From NCBI RefSeq assembly GCF_932526225.1, contig NC_064048.1, positions 6,958,015 through 7,022,014 of the forward strand: a stretch of 64,000 nucleotides of DNA. The letters run 5' to 3'. Under the pieces are notes generated by a model. The model had not been told where the DNA came from. It ran no database searches and saw only the letters and a program-made list of their open reading frames with translations. Each line of letters begins with the position of its first letter. Position 1 is the first letter of the stretch. Source of the stretch: Nematostella vectensis. Lineage: Eukaryota; Cnidaria; Anthozoa; Actiniaria; Edwardsiidae. Below, piece by piece: positions 24,420-34,600 of the stretch. A program made the translations under genes and the position numbers.

Positions 24420-24560
24420 CCTAATTAACCCATTGGCTATTTTTGAGCCTAATTTACAAAAAAGAAAAGAAAAAAAAACTGTCTGAAAACAGATAACTCC
24501 CCCATTTTAAGTTTTTTGACAGCCCGTCAAAGTCAAACACCTCTACACCTAGGGTGTTCT
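24420..24560 (+). repeat. Dispersed repeat R2, copy 1
   Basis: Homologous to about 55390-55520. Shared blocks: CCATTG, CTGAAAACAGATA, CTCCCCC, GTCAAAGTCAAACAC, CACCTAG. Confidence 0.7.
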
Positions 24561-24768
24561 TAAAATCCACATGTTCCTATACGCGGGTTTTACTGTATCG
24601 TTTCTTTTAATTATTGCAAGACAAATTGTGTAGAAAACATAAATCGAAATTTTAACAGCTGCTTCCTTTACAGTGCTATTCCCAACGAGACAAGGATCTT
24701 GGATCCGTCGAGGTCGCGCAACAAGAAATTCAACTGTCATGAGCCGAGAAGAATAATGCCCACACTTT

Positions 24769-25044
24769 ACATATGAAGAAAACGTTGTCGTTTTGGGAGT
24801 CTGGTACCGAGGAAACTTTAGTTATTCTTTTCAGTGACCTTCTCGACTAACTAAAGATGGTCACAGTAACTGTTTTTTCTCTTCTGGTTACAAGTCATAA
24901 AGTTTACGAAGCCCCTGGGTACGCTTACCTTAAAAATTACAAGAATCATGCAGATTTTCCAGATAAGGAATATATTAGTTTCCTTATATGGAAGTGACCG
25001 CGTTTGCCAAAAACGAACATTTTGGGCTCAATTTTCTTGATATG
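24769..25044 (+). repeat. Dispersed repeat R1, copy 2
   Basis: Second copy of the 11569-11823 repeat, about 80% identical by eye and slightly longer through small insertions. Confidence 0.8.
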
Positions 25045-25084
25045 CAGGGTATCTGTAAACAGTTTGTTTTATTATAGCGGAGCT

Positions 25085-25160
25085 CCATAGGTATAGAAAT
25101 ATGGTATAACTATGCGACTTGGTTTTGTGGTCATTGCACGGGTACCCTGTGGTGTCACTC
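25085..25160 (+). repeat. Dispersed repeat R3, copy 1
   Basis: Shares TAGGTATAGAAATATGGTAT...TATGCGACT...GGTCATYGCRCGGGT-CCTGTGGT with 31735-31800 and 50600-50665. It directly follows an R1 copy here, so R1 and R3 may be parts of one larger family. Confidence 0.7.
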
Positions 25161-25280
25161 GCCAGCCAGTCAGTCAGCCGCGCAACTCCCAGGCCTCACT
25201 CGGCCCCGTAGTGGCGGCTAAATACAAGCACGGAGCAAGGGAAAAGTTCTTGTCATGCGTTGATTATTTCTTTTTGCCTC

Positions 25281-25974
25281 AAATTTTGTGACTTAAGAAT
25301 AAAGTCAACTAGAGGAGATCTACTAACATTCATTCACGCCAAGATTTATGTAAGGATATGTCTGGTTTTTGCTAGTAAATTTAACTAATAGTTCACATTA
25401 AAAAGGCCTCTTTAGAGGCCTGTGGTGATGAAAGGGTTAAGATAATGGGAAAGGGGAAATGTCAAGAAATGCTCAATCAAATTATTTACATTACCTTTCA
25501 AGTTGAGTCAGTTCCCTTTATATCTCCTCTCCCGTCGACTATTTTTTAGTCAATTGATATTCTTTGCTTCCTCACTACCTCAAACATAGATCAATGAAAG
25601 GGTTTGGTTTGAAATTAGAAGTTAGCATTTTAGCACTGTCAGGGATGCCTTAGATGTTTTTTTAGGATTTGCTTCCAAAATAAATCTGTTTTTTCTTCAT
25701 TGCATTCATTTTGGAGTAGGCCACCAACAACAAGACCACTATATGGTAAATGGTGGGTGCACCAATATGTAATGCATGAAAGGAGATATATTTTTGGATT
25801 TTAATTTCCAAGACATTTTTCTGAAGCCTCGGCCTCTGAGGCTCAGCTAAGGGAATGGGAAGGCCAGTGGGCTTATCGGCTTAAGTCTATCTACCCGCGG
25901 GGTCTTAATAGTGATGACTTTTTTTGTAGTAGGAACCCACGTAGAGATGTGTAAATTCTTTTTATCCATAGCGC
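25281..25974. other. No gene seen
   Basis: AT-rich intergenic sequence with no recognisable coding or structured feature. Confidence 0.5.
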
Positions 25975-26145
25975 GCGCTATTCTAGAAAATGCGCGTTTT
26001 TGTCAGTTGTAATGTTTTTGCGTCTCGCGCCACTATTCTGATGTAAATAAGCTTGTAATGATTCACCTTCTTCAGTCTGCCCTGAAGAAGTCTTATTAAA
26101 GACGAAAATTTGGCAGAGTCGATTTCCAGTTTTTGGTGTATTGTA
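25975..26145 (+). mobile_element. Penelope-like element end fragment
   Basis: The block CTGCCCTGAAGAAGTCTTATT...ACGAAAATTTGGCAGAGTCG...CCAGTTTTTGGTGT recurs, inverted, at 56540-56615 beside family B hammerheads. Placing it in a Penelope-like element rests on that association, so the family label is inference; the repeat itself is plain. Confidence 0.55.
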
Positions 26146-26602
26146 TTCATTGTTCTGGTACGAGATCGCGACAGTTTGGGCTTTTTGATTCTATTTCAAA
26201 TCTTTGGAATGCTGTTACATCCATGACCTATTCTGCACAAGGGCAAAGCTTGTCGGAGTATTGTTTTGATTAAAAAAAATATTTATAATGGAACTTCTAT
26301 GATGGGACATAAGAATTTGCCATTAGACTCTTGACAACTTTGACCAATGGTTCAACGTCACACTCAAAGTCTCACAATTCCCGCCACTGTGTACCTCAAA
26401 GGCGCCGATCGCAAAACCTTCAACACCACATTACCTTTAATGCAATCAGGAGGAGTCATTGACCGCAGAATTGGTATCTCTGTAACTCGTGTTCATGATT
26501 TTATGATCGAGCCTTGAATTACTTATTTATTATAAAGAACATCTTATTTACCCTTTGAAATATCCCCGTCAAACTCTCTTCGGAGACCCCACTTTTCGAA
26601 GT

Positions 26603-26729
26603 TTAGAACACTATGCTTCGAATAAACCCTTGTTTTCAGCCTTGTATGGCGAGTACGGACATCTTATCAGAACACTATGCTTCGAATAAACCCTTGTTGC
26701 CAGCCTTACGGCGATTACTGACACCTTAT
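26603..26729 (+). repeat. 62 bp tandem repeat, left part (target of the Gypsy insertion)
   Basis: Two units of AGAACACTATGCTTCGAATA...CCCTTGTTKYCAGCCTT...GGACAYCTTAT. The array resumes at 31025 after the LTR element. Confidence 0.88.
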
Positions 26730-26939
26730 TGTAACGAAAAGCTATTTAGAGTTTCTATAGGCTTTATTGCGGATTCGTGGTCGATTTGTTTGTCTTATTT
26801 ATGCTCAGTCTATTTTTCCAACTGACCCCGTGTCATATATCAATACTGTGATATCCGGGGCACGTGGGGGAGCAGTGACTCATTGCATAACAAAATCACT
26901 AATAACAAATCACTAACTGAACATAACAATGTTGTTACA
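26730..26939 (-). repeat. 3' LTR of the Gypsy element
   Basis: 210 bp; shares ATCAATACTGTGATATCCGG and GGCACGTGGGGGAGCAGTGA with the other LTR. Carries an 18-19 bp stretch (near 26887-26905) missing from the 5' LTR. Confidence 0.93.
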
Positions 26940-27033
26940 TCTTTCCTTTTCCTTAATGTTTATGTAGGAAAGTCCTGTAAGTGTTAAAAGGACCCTGTGC
27001 AGACCAGGTTCACTTTGCTGTATAGTCCTGTAG

Positions 27034-28022
27034 TCAAACCGGGGGTCTAACAGTACGCTGGGATCTCCTTGGTTCATTCGGTGCCGGAACCAGACCATTA
27101 GGCTGGGTAGCAGTGGGGTCCTCTTCCTCGTCATCTGCCACAGGTGCATGGTCTGGGATGGTTTCCTCAGTCGTGCCTGTACCTATCACCTGCCGCCGGT
27201 TTCTCCGGTAGGTACCATCTCCCACTTTCCCCTCGTAGCTCCTCGGCCCAGCTTGCCCTACACATGTGCCTGCACTCCAGGTCTTCTCCCCTGGGAGTCT
27301 CTTGCGCACCGATTCTCCAACTCCGATTGGTGGTAGAGGCCTAGCATGCTGGTCATAGTAGTGTCGCTGTCGTTCCTCAGCCCCGATCAGCCGACGAGTC
27401 TCTTCTTCTGTCGAATGCCGCGGCTGCAGGAACGAGCCCGCCACTGGAAGGAGAGTCTTGCATTGACGGCCCATCAGCCTTTGCGCCGGGCTGGTTCCAA
27501 TTCCTGCTGTCGGAGTGTTTCGCCAGTCAAGAAGAGCCTGGAACTCGGATACCCCAGATGCTTTTCACTTCTTAAAGAGTCGCTTAACTGTCTGTACGGC
27601 ATTCTCCGCCTTACAATAGGATTGAGCATATGTCGGGGATGAGGTCTTATGCTCAAATGCCCATGTCTTCGCGAATACCGCAAACTCAGCTGAACTGAAC
27701 AGACATTCGGGAATTCCAAATCGTGCGAAGAAAGCTTTCAACGCTTTGATTACTGCCCTTGAAGTTACTGCGCTAATGCGAGCCACCTCGATGTAATTGC
27801 TGTAGTAGTCACTGACCACTAACAGCACTCGTCCGTCCAAACTACACAGGTCAGCCGCAACCTTAGACCATGGCCGCGCCACGAACTCGTGCGGCCTCGT
27901 CGGCTCTTTTGCTTGACTCTTGCTATGCGTTTAGCAGATATCGCATTTAGCCACGTACTCTTTGATCTCGGTGGCCATCCGAGGCCAATACAGGGTCTCC
28001 CTGGCCCTGCGTATGCAACCAT
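27034..28022 (-). pseudogene. Gypsy integrase region, frameshifted
   Basis: Pieces lie in at least two frames. The core begins PWSKVAADLC and reads VVSDYYSNYIEV, as in Gypsy integrases, but the stretch where the second catalytic Asp should sit reads SSAEFAVF and has lost it; the region of the third acidic residue (AENAVQTVK) remains. The C-terminal part (27474-27034) ends in a Pro/Glu-rich tail with RRSQRTVRPP. Inactive. Confidence 0.85.
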
Positions 28023-28063
28023 CTATGCCAATATGCGAGGCATGTGTTTTCCCGATCAGTTCT

Positions 28064-28828
28064 CTAGACCGTAGGCACCACCAGCTGTTGCCCTTTGAAG
28101 ATAATCTCATCTCGAAGGGTTATCTCATGCTTTACATCAAAGTACGCATGAACACATTCCGGGGCATCTCGTCTCATCTCAGGCCATTCACGAAGGATGA
28201 CTTCTCTTAGGACCTGCTGCACCGGATCATCAGCCGCTGCATGTTTCAGTTGCTGCCATCGCGCCGCCGTGACTGCAAGTCCCGCTCTCTGATCGACCTC
28301 TTCTAGCTCACTTGTAAATTCGCATGCGTTAACCTCTGGAAGATATGCGCGGCTTAGGGTGTCAGCGAGAAACATGTCTTTCCCTCGTTTATACTTTACT
28401 TGTAGGCTGTATTTCTGCAAGCGCATAAGCATACGTTGCAGTCGCTGTGGCGCGGACGCTAGAGGCTTCACGAATATGGATCCCAGGGGCTTGTGGTCGG
28501 TCTCGACGTTGACATTGTGCCGCCCATAAACGTAGGCGTCAAACCAATCGCACGCAAACACAATTGCTAGTAGCTCTTTCTCGATCTGTGCATATCGGGT
28601 CTCCGCTGAGGTTAAGGCTCGGGAGGCATATGCGACCGGCTGGCCGTTTTGCATCAGCGTTGCCCCTAAACCTGTCTGAGATGCGTCGCATTGAAGAGTA
28701 ACCTCGTCCTCCAAGCTGTAGTATCGCAACACTGGTGTCCTCGTCGTGGCTGCCTTTAGATTCTCCATCGTGGTCTGCTGAGGGCTATCCCACACCCAGT
28801 CAGCCTCTTTCTGTGTCAAGTCCCTCAA
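28064..28828 (-). pseudogene. Gypsy RNase H domain and connection to integrase
   Basis: Open for 254 codons. LQCDASQTGLGATL, AYASRALT, the RYAQIEKELLAIVFA block, TDHKPL and LADTLSRAY are hallmark Gypsy RNase H motifs. Frame differs from the RT segment, so a frameshift lies at about 28828-28863. Confidence 0.9.
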
Positions 28829-28862
28829 GGGCTTCGTCAGGTCTGACAGGTGCGGGGGGAAC

Positions 28863-30101
28863 TTAGCTAGATATTGTGCTAGACCCAGTGGTAGGCATCT
28901 CCGTGATTGCTCTGACTTCGTCGGGATCTACTCTCAGACCATTGTCCGACGCGACATGCCCTATAAACAACACTTCCCGTTCCCTCAACTTTATCTTGTC
29001 CGGATTCAACCGGATGTTTTGCTCGTCACATCGGTGCAGGAATGCTGTCAGGTTCCTGTCATGGTCGCGTGACGCTTCCTCGAAGCTGTCTCCATACCCT
29101 ACGGCAATGATCTCATCTGCTACCACCTCAATTCCTGTCAGGCCCTCTATCAGTTCGTGCATTTTGCGCTGGAATACCTCGGGCGCCGAGGAAATTCCAA
29201 ACGGCATCCGCTTCCACCGGTAGCGCCCGAAAGGGGTCTGAAAGGTGGTCAGGTACGAAGACTCTTTGTCCAGACGGACATGCCAAAATCCGTTTCGAAC
29301 ATCCAAAACCGTAAAGACCTTTGCTCCATGCAGGCGCGTAGCTATATCTTCAATAGTTGGCATTAGATAGTTCTCTCTTAGTATAGCGCGATTGAGATCC
29401 TTCGGATCTAAGAAAACTCTCAGTTTCCCATTTTTCGCCACTAGGGAGCTGATACATTTTGTGGGTTCTGTCACCGGCGTAATCACTTCTCGGCTAACAA
29501 GGTCATCCAGCGTCTCTTTAAGCTTCAGTCTTAGTGCCACGGCGATCCTTCTCGGTGGATGCTTCACTGGCTGTACCGACGGGTCTAGCCTAATGGTGTA
29601 CTCGCCGTTTAAGCTCCCCACGCCTTTCTCGAAAACCTTTGGGAATTGGGAGAGCAACTCCTGTTTTCCCAGAGCCGTTTGTGGCTGTACTGCGTAGACA
29701 GGCGCATCACCGGTGTCCGGTTTGTTTAATCTGTCATTGTTCCAGTACTCTAAAATCTTCATTCCTACGCAGGCCTTTCGCCCTAAAATCGAACGAATGT
29801 CGTCATTGTCCACTAGACGGCAGTCCAGTAGGTAGGACTTTCAGTTTCTCTGCATGCGTAGTGGCACCCATCCAATTACTTTGATTCTCGAGCCTCCATA
29901 CGCTACTAGCGACGTTTCTTTTGTCATGACCTTCTCCAACTTCTCGTCTCCAGAAGCGTCCTTGTACACCTTTAGAGGTACCACATTGCATTGCGCTCCC
30001 GTGTCGGGCTGAAAGCGTATGAAACTGCCAGACTCTAGCTGCACTGTGACTAGCTGAGAGTCATCTAACTTGACCGTTGATATTTCGTCGGCCTGGTACA
30101 T
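28863..30101 (-). pseudogene. Gypsy protease and reverse transcriptase, with stop and mutated active site
   Basis: Protease (30101-29841) keeps the DTGAQCNVVP active site. The frame then meets a stop near 29841 and reopens as RT (29813-28863), with PPRRIA, FLDPKDLN, TVLDVRNGFWHV and TPFGRYRWKRMPFG. The catalytic YxDD box reads VADE, so the last Asp is lost. Both defects argue against activity. Confidence 0.9.
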
Positions 30102-30155
30102 TTCTTCTTCTCCTTCATTATCTTCCTCCAGCGCTTTAACCGACTGCCGGCATTT

Positions 30156-30806
30156 CTATCCAAAGTGATTGCGCAGTCCATATTTCCGGCACTCCTTGCT
30201 ACTCGCTTGGCACGATTCCCGATTTTCCGCATGTCTGTAGTTACAATTACTACATTCCTTCCGTTGTTGTTGTTTTCGACGAGGTTTTCTTGAGCTTAAT
30301 TGAGTCTCCACCATTCTATTTATCTCCGTTTCGGTCGCCGCGTCTCCTCTACTTTCATTTGGGCGATCATGCTCTCCGAAGCCCTGCATATTTCATCGGT
30401 CCGGGCAAGGTTGAGCTTCGATTCTCGCAACAGGCGTTCTCGCACTTTGGAGTCTTTGATCCCGAAGATCAGTCGATCTCTCAAAATCTCCTCTGGCGTT
30501 ATCGAGTCGAATTCGCAACCGTCTGCGAGTTTCCTGAGAGCGGTTCTGTATTGATCATCGAACGCTCGAACGCTCGAACGGGACATTTCGTCTTGGTTCG
30601 CAATATTCGCCAAATTTCTTTAAGACCGGCTCGATTTTATTTTTGTCGTCGCCATCCCAGTTGAAGGTGGAGTACACATCCTGTGCCTCCTCTCCGATGA
30701 CTGTGAGCAGCAAGAATTTTTTCCATCTGTCTGATGCTTGTGCGTCGTGGATTTCTAGCGGACCCGTCGGTGGGAGTCCAAATAGCGAGGCCATTATGTA
30801 GCGCAA
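30156..30806 (-). pseudogene. Gypsy gag, frameshifted
   Basis: Three overlapping open pieces in two frames. A capsid-like piece (WKKFLLLTVIGEEAQDVYST) is followed by DRLIFGIKDSKVRERLL, typical of Gypsy Gag, then a zinc-knuckle-like CSNCNYRHAENRESC with a decayed second half. Confidence 0.82.
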
Positions 30807-30828
30807 GTACGTTCACCGGCTGCCACCA

Positions 30829-31019
30829 TGTAACGAAAAGCTATTTAGAGATTTTATAGGCTTTACTGTGGGTTCGAGGTCGATTCATTTGTCTTATTTA
30901 TGCTCAGTCTATTTTACAAACTGACCCCGGTGTTATATATCAATACTGTGATATCCGGGGCACGTGGGGGAGCAGTGACTCATTGCAAATCACTAACTAA
31001 ACATAACAATATTATTACA
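30829..31019 (-). repeat. 5' LTR of the Gypsy element
   Basis: 191 bp partner of 26730-26939; see the element entry for divergence. Confidence 0.93.
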
Positions 31020-31024
31020 CTTAC

Positions 31025-31110
31025 TAGAACACTATGCTTCGAATAAGCCCTTGTTGCCAGCCTTACGGCGATTACGGACACCTTATTAGAATCCCTTGTT
31101 GCCAGCATTG
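31025..31110 (+). repeat. 62 bp tandem repeat, right part
   Basis: Continues the array interrupted by the LTR element: one complete unit and one partial unit (AGAATCCCTTGTTGCCAGC). Confidence 0.85.
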
Positions 31111-33475
31111 TATGGCTCTAAGGCATGTAAACGAATAAGAGCGAGGCGCCATAAAACAAAGTGCCCAAAAAACGTCTTTTGATTGTATTATATGGGCATA
31201 TATTTCCCGCAGCCTGGTTGTTACGAAGCCCTTGTCCAATGTAAGGAAACCCAAAGTGAAGCACCTATTCTCTTTTACTTAAACTAACCATTTCTACTTT
31301 TGATATATTACACTTAATTTTTGCGTCATTAAGATTTCGCGAATTTTCCGATTTTGAAAGATTCGCGAGAATAAACTTACGCGAAAATTAAGTGAGACAC
31401 AAAAAACCTTGACCGTTAAATGAGCTTTATTAATACACCTTGTCTATTTAGTGCTCTAATTCGCCGTGATTATCGCCTTTTGCTAATTCTTTAAGAATGC
31501 AAAGTGCATAGAGTATATATCCATCGGTAGAGAGTGCCGTTAGGGGCGTACGCAGGATTTTACCAAGTTGCAGTCAAAGCATTCAGAAGCTGAATGAGGG
31601 CGTGGCCCCTCATCACGCATTCCCTTGAAAATTTCATAGCTCCCGCTTTTTGGTTTGAAATTGGCGTCAATGCGTCAGACTTTTTAGAATGTTACACGAT
31701 CCTCTATATATACAAATATATAGAGGATCAAATATATAGAGGTATACAAATATGCGATTGAGTTTTTTTGGTCATCGCGCGGGAGCCCTGTGGTTCTGCC
31801 TCGCCTCCCCGCCTGCTTGCCCGCGCAAGCTATTTAAGCACGCTTCCCTGACACGGTCGCCTCCAACCGAGAAAAACACAGACTTCCAAACATCTAAGAA
31901 GTGGAAAAACATATTGAGAAACTCTATTATAGTCATGGATCAAAGGATCTACTATTTTTTGTTTCAATTTTTGTTTCAATCAAATCATGAGAAAATACTT
32001 AGCCTCCATGATAAATTGAAGATAAAAACAGTACTGCTTCATTCAATGAAACCTTACCTAAAACTAGAATTTTATTGTCAACGAATTCTGGTTTGACTCT
32101 AGAAAAAAGGTGCATTCTGGGTATTGTGGTCCTCTTTTCTGACAACTTTTAGGAGTGATGTCATCTTGTCTTAAAGTCCTGTTGTTATTGGATAGGATGA
32201 ACTTATGGCATAAGACCCCCTAAGTAATAGCAGAGTTGAGAGAATCTTTGAACACCTGAAGGGATATAGCAGTTGTTAGAATTTTATTTAAAAGATTGGA
32301 GAATCATCCTCATCTACCCCCCCCCCCCCCCCCCTCATCCCCCTTCGGGGTCTCGCTTAAATACTGTTCTCCAAAATTGTTCAAAATTGTTCACTTACTA
32401 GAGAAACTCCAAGCATGCTGCCAACTTAAAGGAATGATGCTATGGCAGGATGTATATAATGCATTTTTTATTATGCAGCTAAGTGAAAATAAACACAACC
32501 TGAGTAACACAAAACTAGTTTTTATATTGTATGTTTTAGCACACAAATAGCAGGCGTAATGAACCACGATATTATGAACCCCCTGATAATTTAGTATAGG
32601 GATTTAGTGTGTGTCCATGGTTCTCTACAATTAGGGTCAGTGTTTTGTATGGACCACCCAGACCACCCAGGCGTACATTTCGAAGACATCAGCCAAAAAG
32701 CACAGAAGAGAGGCCAATATTTGCAATTTCTTCTAAAAACGCTTATACATTCACCTCGCAAATACAATACATAGTGTAATCTTCTGATATATATAGAATG
32801 TATAGTGTTGCAATGTATAGAGTTTTAAATTCTGAAGAGAATAAAAAAAACATTTCGCTGTATTTGTTTCAATTTTCCTGAAAACATCCTGTCTCAACAC
32901 ACTTGAAGCCTTCCCTAATAAACAACAACATATCAACAACAATAATGTATATACAACCTATTTTAAAGTTCTGCTATCAAAAAATACCATGGGAATCGTC
33001 AAATTTCGACTGAATGTTGGAAAATGTGAATAACAAGATTACTTGACATCCTTATTCTTGCAAATAATTATACCCATAAGCAGTAATTGGTCTTACTGCC
33101 ATTCGCTATTTCCACTGACAAAGTTTATTGAAATAAGTGTATGGCTCATATTAGATGCATACTGGCTCCGCTTTTAGGAGGTGCCTAAATCTATATATTA
33201 AATTCAAGTAATGGGCCATAGGTTAGAAAACTACGTGTAAGGTTATTATGTTACCCTCGTTACAAAGTTTAGTGTATTCACATAACAAGCTGGTATCACC
33301 TACTTTAAATTAACTAGGTTATTTCAGCCATATATTAACGAGCCAACTCAAAAGAGCCGTATTCAAAAGATACTGTAAGACTCACCTAAACGTACCATTA
33401 AGAACCAGTTTAAAATCCTTTCTGATTTGTTGAACTACTTAACTTAGTTTCGGTAACCTCCCGCTGACTGTGTCT
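31111..33475. other. Intergenic with repeat copies, no gene
   Basis: Contains repeat R3 copy 2 (about 31735-31800) and a copy of the AGCAGTTG-type repeat with a C run (32130-32550), partly homologous to 52810-53100 through CTTAAAGGAATGATGCTATGG-like and GAGTAACA blocks. The rest is AT-rich and featureless. Confidence 0.55.
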
Positions 33476-34600
33476 CTACTGTGGCGAGGTAAGACTCACT
33501 TCGAAATTTCTCTTTCTGTTATTTGTTGTTGGCACCGAGGTTAATCTCAGCCTACTGTTTTTGTAATTTTTCTTAGGAAAGAACCTATTGAATAAAGCTC
33601 TGGCTTCATCCCTGTACTTTCTTCCTATGAAACAATATAAGATCGGATGGCAAACAGAGTTGAAAAACACCATCCACACACAAAACACGTAGACCTTGTT
33701 CAAAGTACTAAAATAGTTGACAAAGTCGCTTGCCGCAGGCTCAGTGAATTCGTTCCATATTGCCAAGCAAAGATACGGGCCCCAGGATAGCATGAACACT
33801 AAAACTATCAGTACGAGAATTACAACGACCTTGCCTTTATTGTGTAGCTTGGAACGATGAATGTTTTTCGCCGAAAAGCATACGTCGTCATCGCTGTTGG
33901 TTTTCGTCTTTACTATGAGTCTTCTTCTTATGGAGGATACAGTTATGGCATGGATGACTACCATGGATATCAAAGGGATGAAGAAAAAGCAAACAGAGTG
34001 CGCAATCACGTAATATTTACTAAAATTGTTTGTTTTAGGGTATGACAAAATACACTTTTTCTGTCCACTGTCTTCGATTGTAACCAATGTCTTAAAGGTT
34101 GTTGTATAGGCTGCATCGATAAAAGCTACAAACCAGCAAACTCCGACAATGTAGCGAAACCACTTGCGATAGAAACGGGACTGGATGGGAAAACAAACAA
34201 CTGTGAATTTCTCGATGCTGATTGTAAGGAGGATAAGCACAGATGCATCCAGGACGGTGTTTTGCAAGAATGTCACCGTCTTACACATGAAAGCTCCAAA
34301 TAACCACTCATCTGCGATGTAGAGATCAACAGTAAGAAGAGGAATGCATGTAACGGTGATAAGAAGATCTGCTACGCATAGATTCAAGATGGAAAAACTC
34401 GTGCAGTTTTTCAGGTGACGCGCTCGAGTTAGCAAGTAAAATACGACGAAGTTCCCTGTGAAGGAAGCCAAGAACGTCAGAAAGAAGCTGGTTATTATAC
34501 CAACCCTCTCGCTCCTCGAGAAGAAACACTTAACCGAGAAACAGTCAATTTTAAGTCCTTGAGTTGAATTGGTATCTCCAAGTGAGCTGTTATGCGCCAT
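33476..34600 (-). CDS. Class A (rhodopsin-like) G-protein-coupled receptor, intronless
   Basis: Single ORF of 374 aa. Seven hydrophobic segments at about 33-58, 68-93, 104-131, 148-170, 196-220, 256-282 and 297-325. Class A landmarks: G49-N50 in TM1, LCVADLL in TM2 (D78), C106 paired with C183 for the extracellular disulphide, W156 in TM4, P209 in TM5, LSWGP in TM6, and HPILY (318-322) in TM7. Two N-glycosylation sites, N4 and N11, precede TM1. TM3 ends SIEKF instead of E/DRY and TM7 has HP instead of NP/DP. The general look is of a neuropeptide- or amine-type orphan; ligand not assigned. Lone intronless GPCR genes are common in cnidarians (known). Confidence 0.93.
   Translation of the reverse strand: MAHNSSLGDTNSTQGLKIDCFSVKCFFSRSERVGIITSFFLTFLASFTGNFVVFYLLTRARHLKNCTSFSILNLCVADLLITVTCIPLLTVDLYIADEWLFGAFMCKTVTFLQNTVLDASVLILLTISIEKFTVVCFPIQSRFYRKWFRYIVGVCWFVAFIDAAYTTTFKTLVTIEDSGQKKCILSYPKTNNFSKYYVIAHSVCFFFIPLISMVVIHAITVSSIRRRLIVKTKTNSDDDVCFSAKNIHRSKLHNKGKVVVILVLIVLVFMLSWGPYLCLAIWNEFTEPAASDFVNYFSTLNKVYVFCVWMVFFNSVCHPILYCFIGRKYRDEARALFNRFFPKKNYKNSRLRLTSVPTTNNRKRNFEVSLTSPQ

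Larger units (their letters stand above)
26730..31019 (-). mobile_element. Decayed Ty3/Gypsy LTR retrotransposon
   Basis: Direct LTRs at 26730-26939 and 30829-31019 start TGTAACG and end ACA on plus. CTTAT (26725-26729) and CTTAC (31020-31024) are the 5 bp target duplication, one base diverged. Orientation is minus: a purine tract (26940-26954 complement) abuts the 3' LTR, and TGGTGGCAGC just inside the 5' LTR is a plausible tRNA primer site. Gag, protease, RT, RNase H and integrase follow in Gypsy order but with frameshifts and stops. The LTRs differ at many sites and by an 18-19 bp indel, so the insertion is old. Confidence 0.95.

Noticed and set aside
30290-30664. Plus-strand ORFs of up to 124 codons in the Gypsy gag region
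   Set aside because: They are antisense shadows of gag.
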